Origin: an uncultured Carboxylicivirga sp.
GTDB lineage: Bacteria; Bacteroidota; Bacteroidia; Bacteroidales; Marinilabiliaceae
Reading direction: 5' to 3'
Assembly: GCA_947503525.1 (NCBI GenBank)
Contig: CANNEA010000001.1
Coordinates: forward strand, 1,240,001 to 1,304,000
Length of the DNA stretch: 64,000 bases
A model generated the notes under the pieces. That model saw nothing but the letters and a program-made list of their open reading frames with translations. It was not told the DNA's origin and searched no databases. Numbering within the stretch: position 1 is the stretch's first letter; the number at the start of each line of letters is the position of its first letter. A program made the position numbers and the translations under genes. Positions 52,483 through 61,395 of this stretch are shown here, piece after piece.

Positions 52483-53035
52483 TTTAATCGTTGTAGTCAG
52501 TGGGCCTGAATCGTGTGGGAAAACTCATCTGGTAGAAGGTTTGTCAAGCGTTTATGATGCCATTGTAGTACCCGAGTATGCACGTTCATATATCGAAGAC
52601 TTAGATCGCCCATATACCTATGAAGATGTTGAGATTATTGCCAGATGGCAACAAAAGCAGTATGTCAATGTTATTAATGAAAAAGGAAAAATCATTCTGT
52701 TTGACACCTTTCTTATCATTACCAAAGTATGGTTTGATTATGTCTATAAACGTTGTCCCGATTGGATAATTGAAAGTATTAAAGAGATGAAGGTAGATCT
52801 CATATTATTATGTTTGCCAGATCTTCCTTGGGTTTCGGATGGAGTAAGAGAAAATGGTCATATCAGAAATGAATTGTTTGATCGTTATAAAAAAGAATTT
52901 GAATCCTTTGGCATTGATTATAAGATTGTAGAAGGTCTGGGAAAGAGTAGAATAGAATTAGCAAAATACCATATTAACCAATTATTAAGCAATAAACCAA
53001 ACTATGACAAACAATCAGACTGCCTCGATAGTTAA
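52457..53035 (+). CDS. NadR-like ribosylnicotinamide kinase
   Basis: A 192-residue P-loop kinase. SGPESCGKTHL is the NadR-type Walker A, PEYARSYIED and YEDVEIIARWQQKQ follow, and LPDLPWVSDGVRENG is the typical substrate-binding block of the NadR C-terminal kinase. It phosphorylates nicotinamide riboside entering by PnuC, giving NMN. The adenylyltransferase and helix-turn-helix domains of full NadR are absent. It overlaps pnuC by 26 bases and cysE by 32 bases, showing a tight operon. Confidence 0.88.
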   Translation: MMSKQHKDNLIVVVSGPESCGKTHLVEGLSSVYDAIVVPEYARSYIEDLDRPYTYEDVEIIARWQQKQYVNVINEKGKIILFDTFLIITKVWFDYVYKRCPDWIIESIKEMKVDLILLCLPDLPWVSDGVRENGHIRNELFDRYKKEFESFGIDYKIVEGLGKSRIELAKYHINQLLSNKPNYDKQSDCLDS

Positions 53036-53930
53036 AAAAGCCATTGATGAATTGTCAAAAAAGCAATCTTACCAATCGGTATGTCACCACCATACCCAAG
53101 ATCATAGTATGCCATCAATTGATGCCTTGGCGGATATTGTAAACTTAACCCGTGAGATTATTTTTCCTGGTTATTTTGGAGATAGTTCAATACGCCCGGA
53201 TAGTATTCGATATTACATTGGTGTCAACACTGAAAAACTTTACGCTTTACTTTCTGAACAAATCTTTTCAGGCTTATGTTTCGAATGTTCAGATCCTGCA
53301 GAAATGGATTTGGAAAGTGTGAGGTCCAGGTCACATAATTATGCAGCCGATTTTATAGCAGAGTTACCTGAGATACGTAGGGTATTATCAACTGATGTAG
53401 AAGCGGCTTACCTCGGTGATCCGGCGGCAAAAAGTAAAGGAGAGGTCATTTTTTGCTACCCTGCGATTCGTGCTATTTCAAATTATAGAATTGCACATTC
53501 CTTACTTAATATTGGTGTACCCTTAATACCTCGAATAATTGCTGAAATGGCTCATTCCGAAACGGGTATTGATATCCACCCTCGTGCCACTATCGGCGAA
53601 TATTTCTCAATTGACCACGGTACTGGAGTGGTTATTGGGGCAACTTCCATTATTGGTAAAAACGTTAAGCTATTTCAAGGTGTTACTCTTGGAGCAAAAA
53701 GTTTTCCATTGGATGAAGATGGTAATCCAATCAAAGGAGTACCACGTCATCCAATTATTGAGGATGGTGTTGTAATTTATGCGCAAGCCACAATTTTGGG
53801 TCGTATTACAATAGGAAAGGATTCAGTAATTGGAGGAAATGTTTGGGTGACAAATTCGGTTCCTACGCATTCGAAAATTGTTCAGTTTAAGCCTAGAGAC
53901 GTTTTATACACAGGAGGTGGAGGTATATAG
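53004..53930 (+). CDS. cysE: Serine O-acetyltransferase
   Basis: A 308-residue serine acetyltransferase. The N-terminal helical domain (about 1-175) leads to a left-handed beta-helix: GIDIHPRATIGEYFSIDHGTG, IGATSIIGKNVKLFQGVTLGAKS and GNVWVTNSVPTHSKI. His in DHGTG and HP are the catalytic residues of the family. The enzyme makes O-acetylserine from serine and acetyl-CoA, the first step of cysteine synthesis. It overlaps the kinase gene by 32 bases, but a functional link between NAD salvage and cysteine synthesis is not obvious; this may simply be co-transcription. Confidence 0.92.
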   Translation: MTNNQTASIVKKAIDELSKKQSYQSVCHHHTQDHSMPSIDALADIVNLTREIIFPGYFGDSSIRPDSIRYYIGVNTEKLYALLSEQIFSGLCFECSDPAEMDLESVRSRSHNYAADFIAELPEIRRVLSTDVEAAYLGDPAAKSKGEVIFCYPAIRAISNYRIAHSLLNIGVPLIPRIIAEMAHSETGIDIHPRATIGEYFSIDHGTGVVIGATSIIGKNVKLFQGVTLGAKSFPLDEDGNPIKGVPRHPIIEDGVVIYAQATILGRITIGKDSVIGGNVWVTNSVPTHSKIVQFKPRDVLYTGGGGI

Positions 53931-54029
53931 ATATCTTTATATTTAAACCGTTAATCAGCTAAAAAGGTAGGTTTATCATAATTTGGTATCCAAACTCTTT
54001 TAAAGAAGTATGTTTAATAAGAATTAGGA

Positions 54030-54058
54030 TTGAGCTTTCGGTAATTTTTTTATATTTG
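54030..54058 (+). promoter_or_regulatory. Promoter of siaB
   Basis: A -33 TTG (54030-54032), an 18-base spacer and the exact -7 element TATATTTG (54051-54058) precede the ATG at 54082 by 23 bases, so the SiaB/SiaC pair has its own transcript. Confidence 0.65.
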
Positions 54059-54081
54059 TAAGCCGTAACTGACCAATAAGA

Positions 54082-54630
54082 ATGGGGTTTGAATTAAAAA
54101 ATTGGTATTCGGAAAAAAAGCAAGGTGAAGTAGTTTTGGAGTATAATGGTAGCATTACTTCCGAACTTATTACTGAAGCTTTGGATTCTATCGAAAAGAG
54201 TCTCAACCTTAAAAATGAGAAAAACAGGGTGAGAAAGAAGGTTTACAATGTATTTGTTGAATGCCTTCAAAACTTGTATCACCATGTTGACTATCCACCA
54301 CTTACAGCCCCTGTAGAGCACCAAAGTAATTTTGGAATTATTATCCTAAGCAAGGATGGTACATTTTACAGAATATCAACGGGTAATTTTGTAAAAAAGG
54401 AAAAATTAAATTACATTAAAGATCGAATTGACCAGGTCAATTCACTATCAGATGAAGAGGTACGAATGTTGTATCGCGACATTCTGAGCAACGAAGAGTT
54501 TTCTGACAAAGGTGGAGGAGGATTAGGAATGTTGGATATTGTGAGGAAAACCGGAAATAAATTAGAGTATTATTTTTATCAATTTGATGATGAGTACATC
54601 TTCTTTTCATTAGATGTATACATTAGTTAA
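54082..54630 (+). CDS. SiaB family protein kinase
   Basis: A 182-residue protein related to SiaB of the Pseudomonas SiaABCD system, which phosphorylates SiaC on Thr68 and resembles anti-sigma-factor kinases. The N-terminal FELKNWYSEKKQGEVVLEYNGSITSELITEALDSIE and VYNVFVECLQNLYHHV with the GHKL-like N-box (ECLQN) are visible, as is GGGGLGMLDIVRK. The next gene encodes the SiaC-like partner 16 bases downstream. No SiaA phosphatase or SiaD diguanylate cyclase is encoded nearby, so upstream and downstream partners must be elsewhere. Confidence 0.82.
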   Translation: MGFELKNWYSEKKQGEVVLEYNGSITSELITEALDSIEKSLNLKNEKNRVRKKVYNVFVECLQNLYHHVDYPPLTAPVEHQSNFGIIILSKDGTFYRISTGNFVKKEKLNYIKDRIDQVNSLSDEEVRMLYRDILSNEEFSDKGGGGLGMLDIVRKTGNKLEYYFYQFDDEYIFFSLDVYIS

Positions 54631-54646
54631 CCGTTTAATTGCCAAT

Positions 54647-55027
54647 ATGGAAACAATTATTCGTGAAGGAACACCGAAGACGCCGTATGTTAGATTGGAT
54701 GGAGAGAATGGCTTAGTAGAGATAAAGGGCCGATCTATTCCGGAGAATTCAGTTGAGTTTTACAAGCCAATTATAGATTGGTTGGAGAAGTTTGGAGAAA
54801 CACCTTCAAATGAAACCGGTGTAAACATTCAGCTGGAATATTTTAATACGAGCTCATCCAAATGTATTCTTGATATATTCAAGCGATTGGAGTTGATTCA
54901 CAAGAAAGGAAACCCGGTTGAAATAAACTGGTATTACGAAGAGGATGATGAGGATATGTTTGAAGCTGGTGAGGATTACCAGTCGATTATTAATATTCCT
55001 TTTAAGATGATTGAGATGGAAGAGTAA
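54647..55027 (+). CDS. SiaC family regulatory phosphoprotein
   Basis: A 126-residue DUF1987/SiaC-like protein. The motif LEYFNTSSSKCIL carries Thr68 when counted from the ATG at 54647, exactly the position phosphorylated in Pseudomonas SiaC. This supports 54647 as the start rather than 54614, which would overlap siaB. The acidic C-terminal part (EEDDEDMFEAGEDYQS) is usual. Dephosphorylated SiaC binds and activates the SiaD cyclase in Pseudomonas; the target here is unknown. A terminator follows that overlaps the end of the convergent ABC gene. Confidence 0.85.
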   Translation: METIIREGTPKTPYVRLDGENGLVEIKGRSIPENSVEFYKPIIDWLEKFGETPSNETGVNIQLEYFNTSSSKCILDIFKRLELIHKKGNPVEINWYYEEDDEDMFEAGEDYQSIINIPFKMIEMEE

Positions 55028-55073
55028 AAACTCTTTACTTTTTTATAATTTATTCAAGTTATTGACTTGAAAG

Positions 55074-55109
55074 AAACTGATGAATGATTTATTGTTCATC
55101 AGTTTTTTT
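55074..55109. terminator. Terminator of siaC overlapping the end of the ABC gene
   Basis: AAACTGATGAA and TTCATCAGTTT form a perfect 11-bp stem with a 10-nt loop, followed by seven T on the plus strand. The last seven codons of the convergent ABC gene, including its stop at 55089-55091, lie in the loop and distal arm, so that gene ends inside the hairpin. Confidence 0.85.
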
Positions 55110-58100
55110 GTGCTCCGAAAAATTACGTTTATAAAGAACTTGAATACGTGTTCCAATTGAAAAGAGCTTGGTTAAGCCTTTCCAGTATAAACTTAGGAAC
55201 AAAAAGATGTTGATAAGCCAAATGATAAATAGATTGGCTCTGAATGTGCTTATTGAATAGTCGCCAATTCGTTTGGTTGGAGATAGAAAGTGAGCTTTGA
55301 TAAATTTGTTCTCAGGATCTTGAAAGATAGGATCTGTTTTTTGCCACAGTTCTCCTTTGTATTCGATTATTTTGTTGGATAAAAATTGATTCGAATTCTT
55401 CATAAAACGTTCTAAATCATGATTGTAATAATCATTCTTTAGAGTAATAAAAGCTTGTCTTTTTTCAGCACTCGAATTTAATTGATGCTTTTTGGTATCC
55501 TGTTTCTTATCAGCAATGTTATAAAGATCTCTATAAAAGTTCTTAATTGATTTTAAATGCGCTGAAGCAACACTTAAAGCTGAATCGTTGATTTGCTCAA
55601 AGGCAGGTAATTGATATAATTTGGCACGTTCAGGGTACAGTTCTCTATGTTTAACTAACTCTATATTTATTAAATCGATGGAATACCTGATGGCTTTAAC
55701 ATTGGATTCATCAGAGTCATCCTTAATGAGACGGCTAATTTTAGTGATGTGATTATTTAAGGCCGGAATCCAGTATTCCTTGCGATAACTGGCCTGACTT
55801 TTTAGTTTGTTATAAGTGTAAAATTCACTCTCGTAAGCATTGTCTTTAAATTGGCTTACGGCCAATGCTTCAAAGGCCCAACGAGCTGTTATAACTTCGC
55901 CATACAAAGGAATTCTTTCAGGAGAACTCAAACTTGGATTTAAACGGTCGAAACTAATAAAGACACCACTTAATATCAATTGAGGGATTATTAAAAACGG
56001 AATGATAATATAGATATTAACCGTTTTTTTGAAAGTGTCAGAAATATTTAATCCCAGAATATTAGCAAATACCGATGAGCTAAATAAGATTAACCAGTAC
56101 TCAATAAAGAGTCCATTTAGTTCTATAATTGAATTGCCAACAACAACAAACAAAAGAGATTGTAAGGCAGACAACCCTGATAAAATAATAAACTTTGATA
56201 GTAAATAGCTGAGGCGACTCAGGTTAAGAAATGATTCTCGTTTAAGTAATTTTCGATCATTTATTATTTCCTCCGCACTAACGGTCAGTCCAACAAAAAT
56301 GGCGATGATGATGGACATAATAATGTAGACGGTAATATTCGGATTGTTAGCAAAGGTGTATCCACCTTCCATATTACTATCAACATTGTGATATTTAATA
56401 ATACTAGCCAGGATAAGAGCTAATATTGGCGTTTCAAGAAAGTTGATTAAAAGATATTGCTTATTGGCAAATTTCGCTACCACATCTCTCTTAAGGAATA
56501 TAAATAATTGTTTTAATCGTTTGGGAATGCGAAAACTTATTTTGGGAAGTTTTAATGCTTCCTTATCATTTTCAAGCTCTCTGAAGTCCATTCCCTCATG
56601 GAAATGATTGTACCACTCTTCAGGTTCCACTCGTCGTGTGGTGGTGAAGTTGCCATACTCATCAAGAATCTGGGAGTTAACGATGTTTAATATCTGTTCA
56701 GAGTTAACATTACCACATGTTGGGCATTCACTTTCATCTCGGTTAACATGATTGATACAGGCTTTAAAATAATTCACACTTTCAACAGGATCGCCATTGT
56801 AGATAAGGAATCCTCCTGTGTCAAGAACCAATAGTTGATTGAACATTTTAAAAATGTCCGATGAAGGTTGATGGATTACCACAAATACCAATTTTCCTTT
56901 TATGGAAAGTTCCTTCAGAAGATCCATGATGTTGTCCGAATCTCTTGATGATAAGCCGGATGTTGGTTCATCAAGAAATAGAATAGCGGGTTCTCGAATT
57001 AATTCAAGAGCAATATTTAATCTTTTTCGCTGGCCTCCGCTTATTTTCTTATTTAAAGGACTGCCAACTTTCATCAGCCTTATTTCATAAAGGCCAAGTG
57101 CTCGTAATAGCTTAAGCACCTTTCGTTTAATATGAAATTCAGGTAAATCATCAAAACATAATTTGGCGTTGTAATATAAGTTTTGATATACCGTTAGATC
57201 TTCTATAAGTAAATCGTCCTGTGCAACATAGCCGATAAGACCATCAACCTTATCTTTTTCCTTATGTATGTCAATGTTATTGATCAGGACTTTTCCTTTG
57301 GTTGGAGAAGTAATGCCACTAAGCACATTTACCATTGTACTTTTACCGGCACCACTTGCACCCATTATCCCTACTAATTTACCTGACTTTGAAGTAAAGG
57401 ATGTTTTACGCAGACCAATGGCTTTTTTATTGAAATGATACTCAATGTTATCTGCTTTAAATTCAATGGGGGATGAAATACTATCTTTATTGAATTGTCC
57501 AAAGATGTCACTATAAAAGATAGGTTCAATTCGTTTATTTCTCAGCGAACTTCCAGGCCTTAAAACTTGAATTCGTCCTTCGGAGATTAACTGCCCATTC
57601 ATAAAAATGTCCAGGTTACCCTTGAACTTAAAAATAAATAAGCTTACCGATTTGATGTGCAAAATTCGAAGTTCACCATTAAGGTAATCCCAAAACATAT
57701 GATGAAATCCATTGCTGGGATATTGCACCTTATCGTTTACGATCAGAATATTGGGAGAACTGGGTGTTTTCTCAAAGGAGCTTATTATAAAGCCAATTAT
57801 TGAATCATACTCATCTTCCGGGAGATTAAAGGTTTGAGCAACGGTTTCAATAAACTCTCGCTCGTAGTCACTCATTCCCAAATCAATATTCAGGAATTCG
57901 ATAAGTTGAATAAGTACTATTAATTTTTGATAGTAAGTTAAGGCTTCATTTATTTCAGTGGCAATCTTAAGAACCTTAACTGAACTGGCGGAATGTCGTT
58001 TTCTAAATTTTCCTTTATCACTTAGTCGTATTTCATGTTCCTCATACAGGCGATCATACAGTGATAAATATTCTTCTATAAGTTGTTTGTTAAGCTGCTG

Positions 58101-58205
58101 GCTTAAGAAAGATTTGACAATAAAGCGACGAGACTGCGTTTCTGTCCTGGGATAAGCAACAAGTGCAAATAATTGGATTAACGCTCTTAATATCTCTTCA
58201 CTCAT
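55089..58205 (-). CDS. ABCG-type ABC transporter with N-terminal TerB-like region
   Basis: A 1038-residue half-size-plus transporter. Residues 1-150 are helical and resemble a TerB-like domain (tellurite resistance B fold). A region with an FHA-like or beta-rich part follows (about 155-250), then an ABC ATPase with Walker A GASGAGKST (282-290), signature SGGQRKRLN and Walker B LFLDEPTSG; a linker carries CPTCGN near residue 495. The rest is an ABC-2 permease with about six helices (LLINFLETPILALILASII and others) and a large external region of coiled coils (about 790-960). The substrate is unknown. It follows a small secreted-protein gene and may share its operon. Confidence 0.82.
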   Translation of the reverse strand: MSEEILRALIQLFALVAYPRTETQSRRFIVKSFLSQQLNKQLIEEYLSLYDRLYEEHEIRLSDKGKFRKRHSASSVKVLKIATEINEALTYYQKLIVLIQLIEFLNIDLGMSDYEREFIETVAQTFNLPEDEYDSIIGFIISSFEKTPSSPNILIVNDKVQYPSNGFHHMFWDYLNGELRILHIKSVSLFIFKFKGNLDIFMNGQLISEGRIQVLRPGSSLRNKRIEPIFYSDIFGQFNKDSISSPIEFKADNIEYHFNKKAIGLRKTSFTSKSGKLVGIMGASGAGKSTMVNVLSGITSPTKGKVLINNIDIHKEKDKVDGLIGYVAQDDLLIEDLTVYQNLYYNAKLCFDDLPEFHIKRKVLKLLRALGLYEIRLMKVGSPLNKKISGGQRKRLNIALELIREPAILFLDEPTSGLSSRDSDNIMDLLKELSIKGKLVFVVIHQPSSDIFKMFNQLLVLDTGGFLIYNGDPVESVNYFKACINHVNRDESECPTCGNVNSEQILNIVNSQILDEYGNFTTTRRVEPEEWYNHFHEGMDFRELENDKEALKLPKISFRIPKRLKQLFIFLKRDVVAKFANKQYLLINFLETPILALILASIIKYHNVDSNMEGGYTFANNPNITVYIIMSIIIAIFVGLTVSAEEIINDRKLLKRESFLNLSRLSYLLSKFIILSGLSALQSLLFVVVGNSIIELNGLFIEYWLILFSSSVFANILGLNISDTFKKTVNIYIIIPFLIIPQLILSGVFISFDRLNPSLSSPERIPLYGEVITARWAFEALAVSQFKDNAYESEFYTYNKLKSQASYRKEYWIPALNNHITKISRLIKDDSDESNVKAIRYSIDLINIELVKHRELYPERAKLYQLPAFEQINDSALSVASAHLKSIKNFYRDLYNIADKKQDTKKHQLNSSAEKRQAFITLKNDYYNHDLERFMKNSNQFLSNKIIEYKGELWQKTDPIFQDPENKFIKAHFLSPTKRIGDYSISTFRANLFIIWLINIFLFLSLYWKGLTKLFSIGTRIQVLYKRNFSEHKKTDEQ

Positions 58206-58281
58206 GAAATGTGCCTTTGGATATTAGTCGACTCCTCAGACGCTAGTTTGAATCACATGAAGGAGGGACTGTAATTTTATG

Positions 58282-58710
58282 TTATTCTTCCAAACTTCTA
58301 AATCCAACCATAAGAAGGGCAATTCCTGAAGTGGATTTCTCAGGATCCAAGCGAGCTTCAACAATACACTCTACTGATCCTTCAATTTTGAAATCCCAAT
58401 AACCCGAAGCATCAAATTCCTGATTGCTAAACAATAGATTGCGTTCTTTGTCGTAAATCGAGAATATTACGTTACCTTCTTGATGACTACTTGCAACTAC
58501 TCTGTACAAGCTACCTGCAAAAAAAGTAGTGTGAAACTCTGCAACTTCGGTACCGGTTAAAAAGGCTTTAAACGGTTGGCCACTGGCTATAAATGGAGAT
58601 TTAAGTTGGTCAAGACAAGAGTTAAATAATACATCTTCCTGTGAGTTCAACTTCCATGGCGTTAATACTAACGCTATTAATAAGAAGAGAGTAGTTAGGC
58701 TTCTTTTCAT
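58282..58710 (-). CDS. Small secreted protein, unknown function
   Basis: A 142-residue protein with a signal peptide (RSLTTLFLLIALVLTPWKLNSQ), one Cys pair (FNSCLDQL and VECIVE) and a beta-sandwich-like body (YRVVASSHQEGNVIFSIYDKERNLLFSN). The final GIALLMVGFRSLEE is conserved in appearance with Bacteroidota hypothetical proteins. It lies 76 bases upstream of the ABCG-type transporter in the same direction, so the two may be co-expressed. I do not recognise a named domain. Confidence 0.6.
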   Translation of the reverse strand: MKRSLTTLFLLIALVLTPWKLNSQEDVLFNSCLDQLKSPFIASGQPFKAFLTGTEVAEFHTTFFAGSLYRVVASSHQEGNVIFSIYDKERNLLFSNQEFDASGYWDFKIEGSVECIVEARLDPEKSTSGIALLMVGFRSLEE

Positions 58711-59056
58711 TTTATGTGATCTTTTATAGAGGTCGTTTTCAAATTCTTTCGCTTGCTAAACTAACGCAAAATTTTCAGAAAGATATCTAATTCTCATTAA
58801 AAATGCCCTTCGTTAAAGGAAAAAATAATCAATTTGCACTATTTTTCTTCATTCTAAAGTACAATAGTAAAATTAATTAGCTGATAAATAAACGTGTGAT
58901 CATTTTATATTATTGTTTGTTAAGGTAATAAATCTCATTGTTATACTCTTTTATTTTGGCCAACTATGCATTACCAATATTTTCATATCAAACTTAATAT
59001 TGATCTTTGTAATTGTTGGTTTAGTTGAATTGATGTTAAATAAATTGTTTAAAAAT
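58711..59056. other. Intergenic region upstream of the second DPP IV gene
   Basis: No supported gene. An open frame from 58913 to 59056 continues into the DPP IV gene, but it encodes a hydrophobic AT-rich stretch, and the signal peptide begins only at 59057. The minus-strand promoter of the gene at 58710 should lie here as well; no clear TAnnTTTG element was found. Confidence 0.55.
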
Positions 59057-61192
59057 ATGAAGCGTGTTCTGTTGTTAGTCATTGTTTTAACTACTTGTTC
59101 ATTGATGCTAAAAGCACAATTGAAGCTCGATGACGTTATTTCAGGAGGAAAGAATTTTTATAGGTATTATATGTTTACATATGATGCCAATTTTAAAGGA
59201 GAATCTAATGATTTGGTGTTTCAAAGGAATGATAGTGTTTTTTATCAACCTTTTAGTGCTAATGAACAGCAATATGCTTTTGATTTAAATTGGCTAAATG
59301 AATTACTAAAAAAAGAGGGTAATGAAGAGCTAAAGCGCATGCCTCGATTGAAATGGAAAACATCACAAACGGTTTCATTTTCAAATAAACTGGGATATTA
59401 CAGATTAAATATTGAAACTGGTAAAGTCGAATTTATCAAAAAGCCAAAGGGTGCGGCAAATGTGGATTGGTGTACAATAAATCAATACCTGGCTTTCACA
59501 AAAGGAAATAGCTTGTATGTTGTTGGTGAGGATTCTAATGAAGAGGCAGTTGCCATTTCAGATTCGAATGATATTGTTTATGGTACAACGGTACATCGTA
59601 ATGAATTTGGCATAAGTAAAGGAACGTACTGGTCGTCTGATGGGGCTAACCTAGCTTTTTATCGTAAGGATGAGTCAATGGTTTCGGATTATCCTTTGGT
59701 GAATGTGAATGAAAGAGTGGCTAAGCTGGAAAATATTAAATATCCGATGGCGGGTATGAATTCACATCATGTAATGATTGGAGTGTACAATCTGAAAACT
59801 AAAGCTACTATCTATCTTAAAACAGGAGAGCCTAAAGATCGTTTTTTTACCAACATCGCATGGACACCTGATGGTAAATTTATATTGGTTGCAGAATTAA
59901 ATCGTGAACAGAACCATATGCACTTGAATAAGTATAGTGCAGAGAATGGAGAGTTGGTTTCTACTCTTTTTGAAGAGCAGGATGATAAATGGGTTGAACC
60001 TCAGCATCCGGCATTGTTTATTCCGGGGAAAGCTGATTTATTTATTTGGCAAAGTGTAAAGGATGGTTATAACCATTTATACCTATATGATTTGGACGGT
60101 AATTTAAAAAAGCAAATAACGAAAGGTGATTGGGAAGTAACTACGGTTCTTGGTTTTGATAAAAAAGCAAAAAATATATTTATCCAAGCAACAAAAGGTG
60201 GAGCCCTGGAAAGCCATGCGTATAAAGTAAATCTGTCTTCGTTAAAAATAAATGCTATTACCAATGAGCCTGGGGTTCACAGAGTAAAGGTTAGTGCAGA
60301 TGGTAAATACGCGATCACCAATTATACATCATTAGATCAACCAACGAGAACTTTACTAAAGTCGACTCAGGGCAAATTGATCAGTGAACTAAATGAAGCT
60401 AAAAATCCCTATGCAAATATGGAAATTGGTGAAATTAAAATGGTGGACCTTAAAACTAAAGATGGTCAAACTGATTTACATGCTCGTATGGTATTGCCAC
60501 TAGACTTTGATCCTGGCAAAAAATATCCGGTTATCATTTATGTTTATGGGGGACCTCATTCGCAATTAGTTCAAAATAAATGGCAAGGTGGTGCAAGGGG
60601 CTGGCAGCTATATATGGCTCAGAAAGGCTATATAGCGTTTACTTTGGATAACAGAGGAACAACTCACCGAGGTAAAGAATTTGAACAAGCCATTCATCGC
60701 AAACTTGGTGAGTTGGAGGTTGAAGATCAGATGCAGGGAGTGGAGTACCTAAAATCTCTTCCTTATGTTGATGTTGATCGTATTGGAGTTCATGGTTGGA
60801 GTTATGGTGGGTTTTTGACTATTTCAATGATGACTCAGCACCCCGAAGTATTTAAAACTGGTGTAGCCGGTGGTCCGGTTATCGATTGGAGCTATTATGA
60901 AATAATGTATGGCGAACGCTATATGGATATGCCTCAGGAGAATCCTGAAGGGTATAAAAATGCAAATCTTAAACTTAAGGTTAATCAATTAGATGGTCGT
61001 TTGCTGGTCATTCACGGAGCTATTGATCCTGTTGTGGTGTGGCAAAATAGCTTAAGCTTTGTAAATGAGTGCGTAAAAAATGGTGTTCAATTGGACTATT
61101 TCGCTTATCCTCGTCACGAACATAATGTACGAGGGCATGATCGAATTCACTTGATGGAAAAAGTAACTCGATACTTCGACGATTTTCTATAA
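59057..61192 (+). CDS. S9 dipeptidyl peptidase IV
   Basis: A 711-residue secreted protease. The signal peptide is MKRVLLLVIVLTTCSLMLKAQ when read from ATG 59057; the frame opens at 58913 with a hydrophobic stretch that is not expected to be translated. The N-terminal DPPIV_N beta-propeller is followed by the alpha/beta hydrolase domain: Ser582 in GWSYGGFLT, Asp in IHGAIDPVVVW and His in RHEHNVRG. DPP IV removes Xaa-Pro (or Xaa-Ala) dipeptides in the periplasm. It differs from the paralogue at 18305 in the nucleophile motif. It stands alone with a terminator downstream. Confidence 0.92.
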   Translation: MKRVLLLVIVLTTCSLMLKAQLKLDDVISGGKNFYRYYMFTYDANFKGESNDLVFQRNDSVFYQPFSANEQQYAFDLNWLNELLKKEGNEELKRMPRLKWKTSQTVSFSNKLGYYRLNIETGKVEFIKKPKGAANVDWCTINQYLAFTKGNSLYVVGEDSNEEAVAISDSNDIVYGTTVHRNEFGISKGTYWSSDGANLAFYRKDESMVSDYPLVNVNERVAKLENIKYPMAGMNSHHVMIGVYNLKTKATIYLKTGEPKDRFFTNIAWTPDGKFILVAELNREQNHMHLNKYSAENGELVSTLFEEQDDKWVEPQHPALFIPGKADLFIWQSVKDGYNHLYLYDLDGNLKKQITKGDWEVTTVLGFDKKAKNIFIQATKGGALESHAYKVNLSSLKINAITNEPGVHRVKVSADGKYAITNYTSLDQPTRTLLKSTQGKLISELNEAKNPYANMEIGEIKMVDLKTKDGQTDLHARMVLPLDFDPGKKYPVIIYVYGGPHSQLVQNKWQGGARGWQLYMAQKGYIAFTLDNRGTTHRGKEFEQAIHRKLGELEVEDQMQGVEYLKSLPYVDVDRIGVHGWSYGGFLTISMMTQHPEVFKTGVAGGPVIDWSYYEIMYGERYMDMPQENPEGYKNANLKLKVNQLDGRLLVIHGAIDPVVVWQNSLSFVNECVKNGVQLDYFAYPRHEHNVRGHDRIHLMEKVTRYFDDFL

Positions 61193-61216
61193 AGAAAATA
61201 TTTAGGATTAAGGAAA

Positions 61217-61249
61217 GGCTATCCATCTTCTGAATGGGTAGTCTTTTTT
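61217..61249 (+). terminator. Terminator of the second DPP IV gene
   Basis: GGCTATCCAT pairs with ATGGGTAGTC (two G-T wobbles) around a 7-base loop, followed by six T. It lies 24 bases after the stop. Confidence 0.75.
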
Positions 61250-61395
61250 ATTGGATTTAATTGAATTACTGACATTATGCTAGAAACTTTCCTTATAAAG
61301 GAAAATTTGACATGCTAATTAGCGGCTAGAATGCCATAATGTCTTGAAATATAGTTTGGTAGGTTGTTTGTGATCGTGTTGTAAAATATTGAATC

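Noticed and set aside
58913-59056. 48-codon hydrophobic N-terminal extension of the DPP IV gene
   Set aside because: It precedes a clear signal peptide at 59057 and looks like AT-rich leader DNA that happens to be open.
61288-61304. Dyad TTTCCTT-ATA-AAGGAAA upstream of clpB, considered as a heat-shock operator
   Set aside because: It does not match CIRCE or another operator I know, and lies about 100 bases from the start codon; AT-rich dyads of this size are expected by chance.
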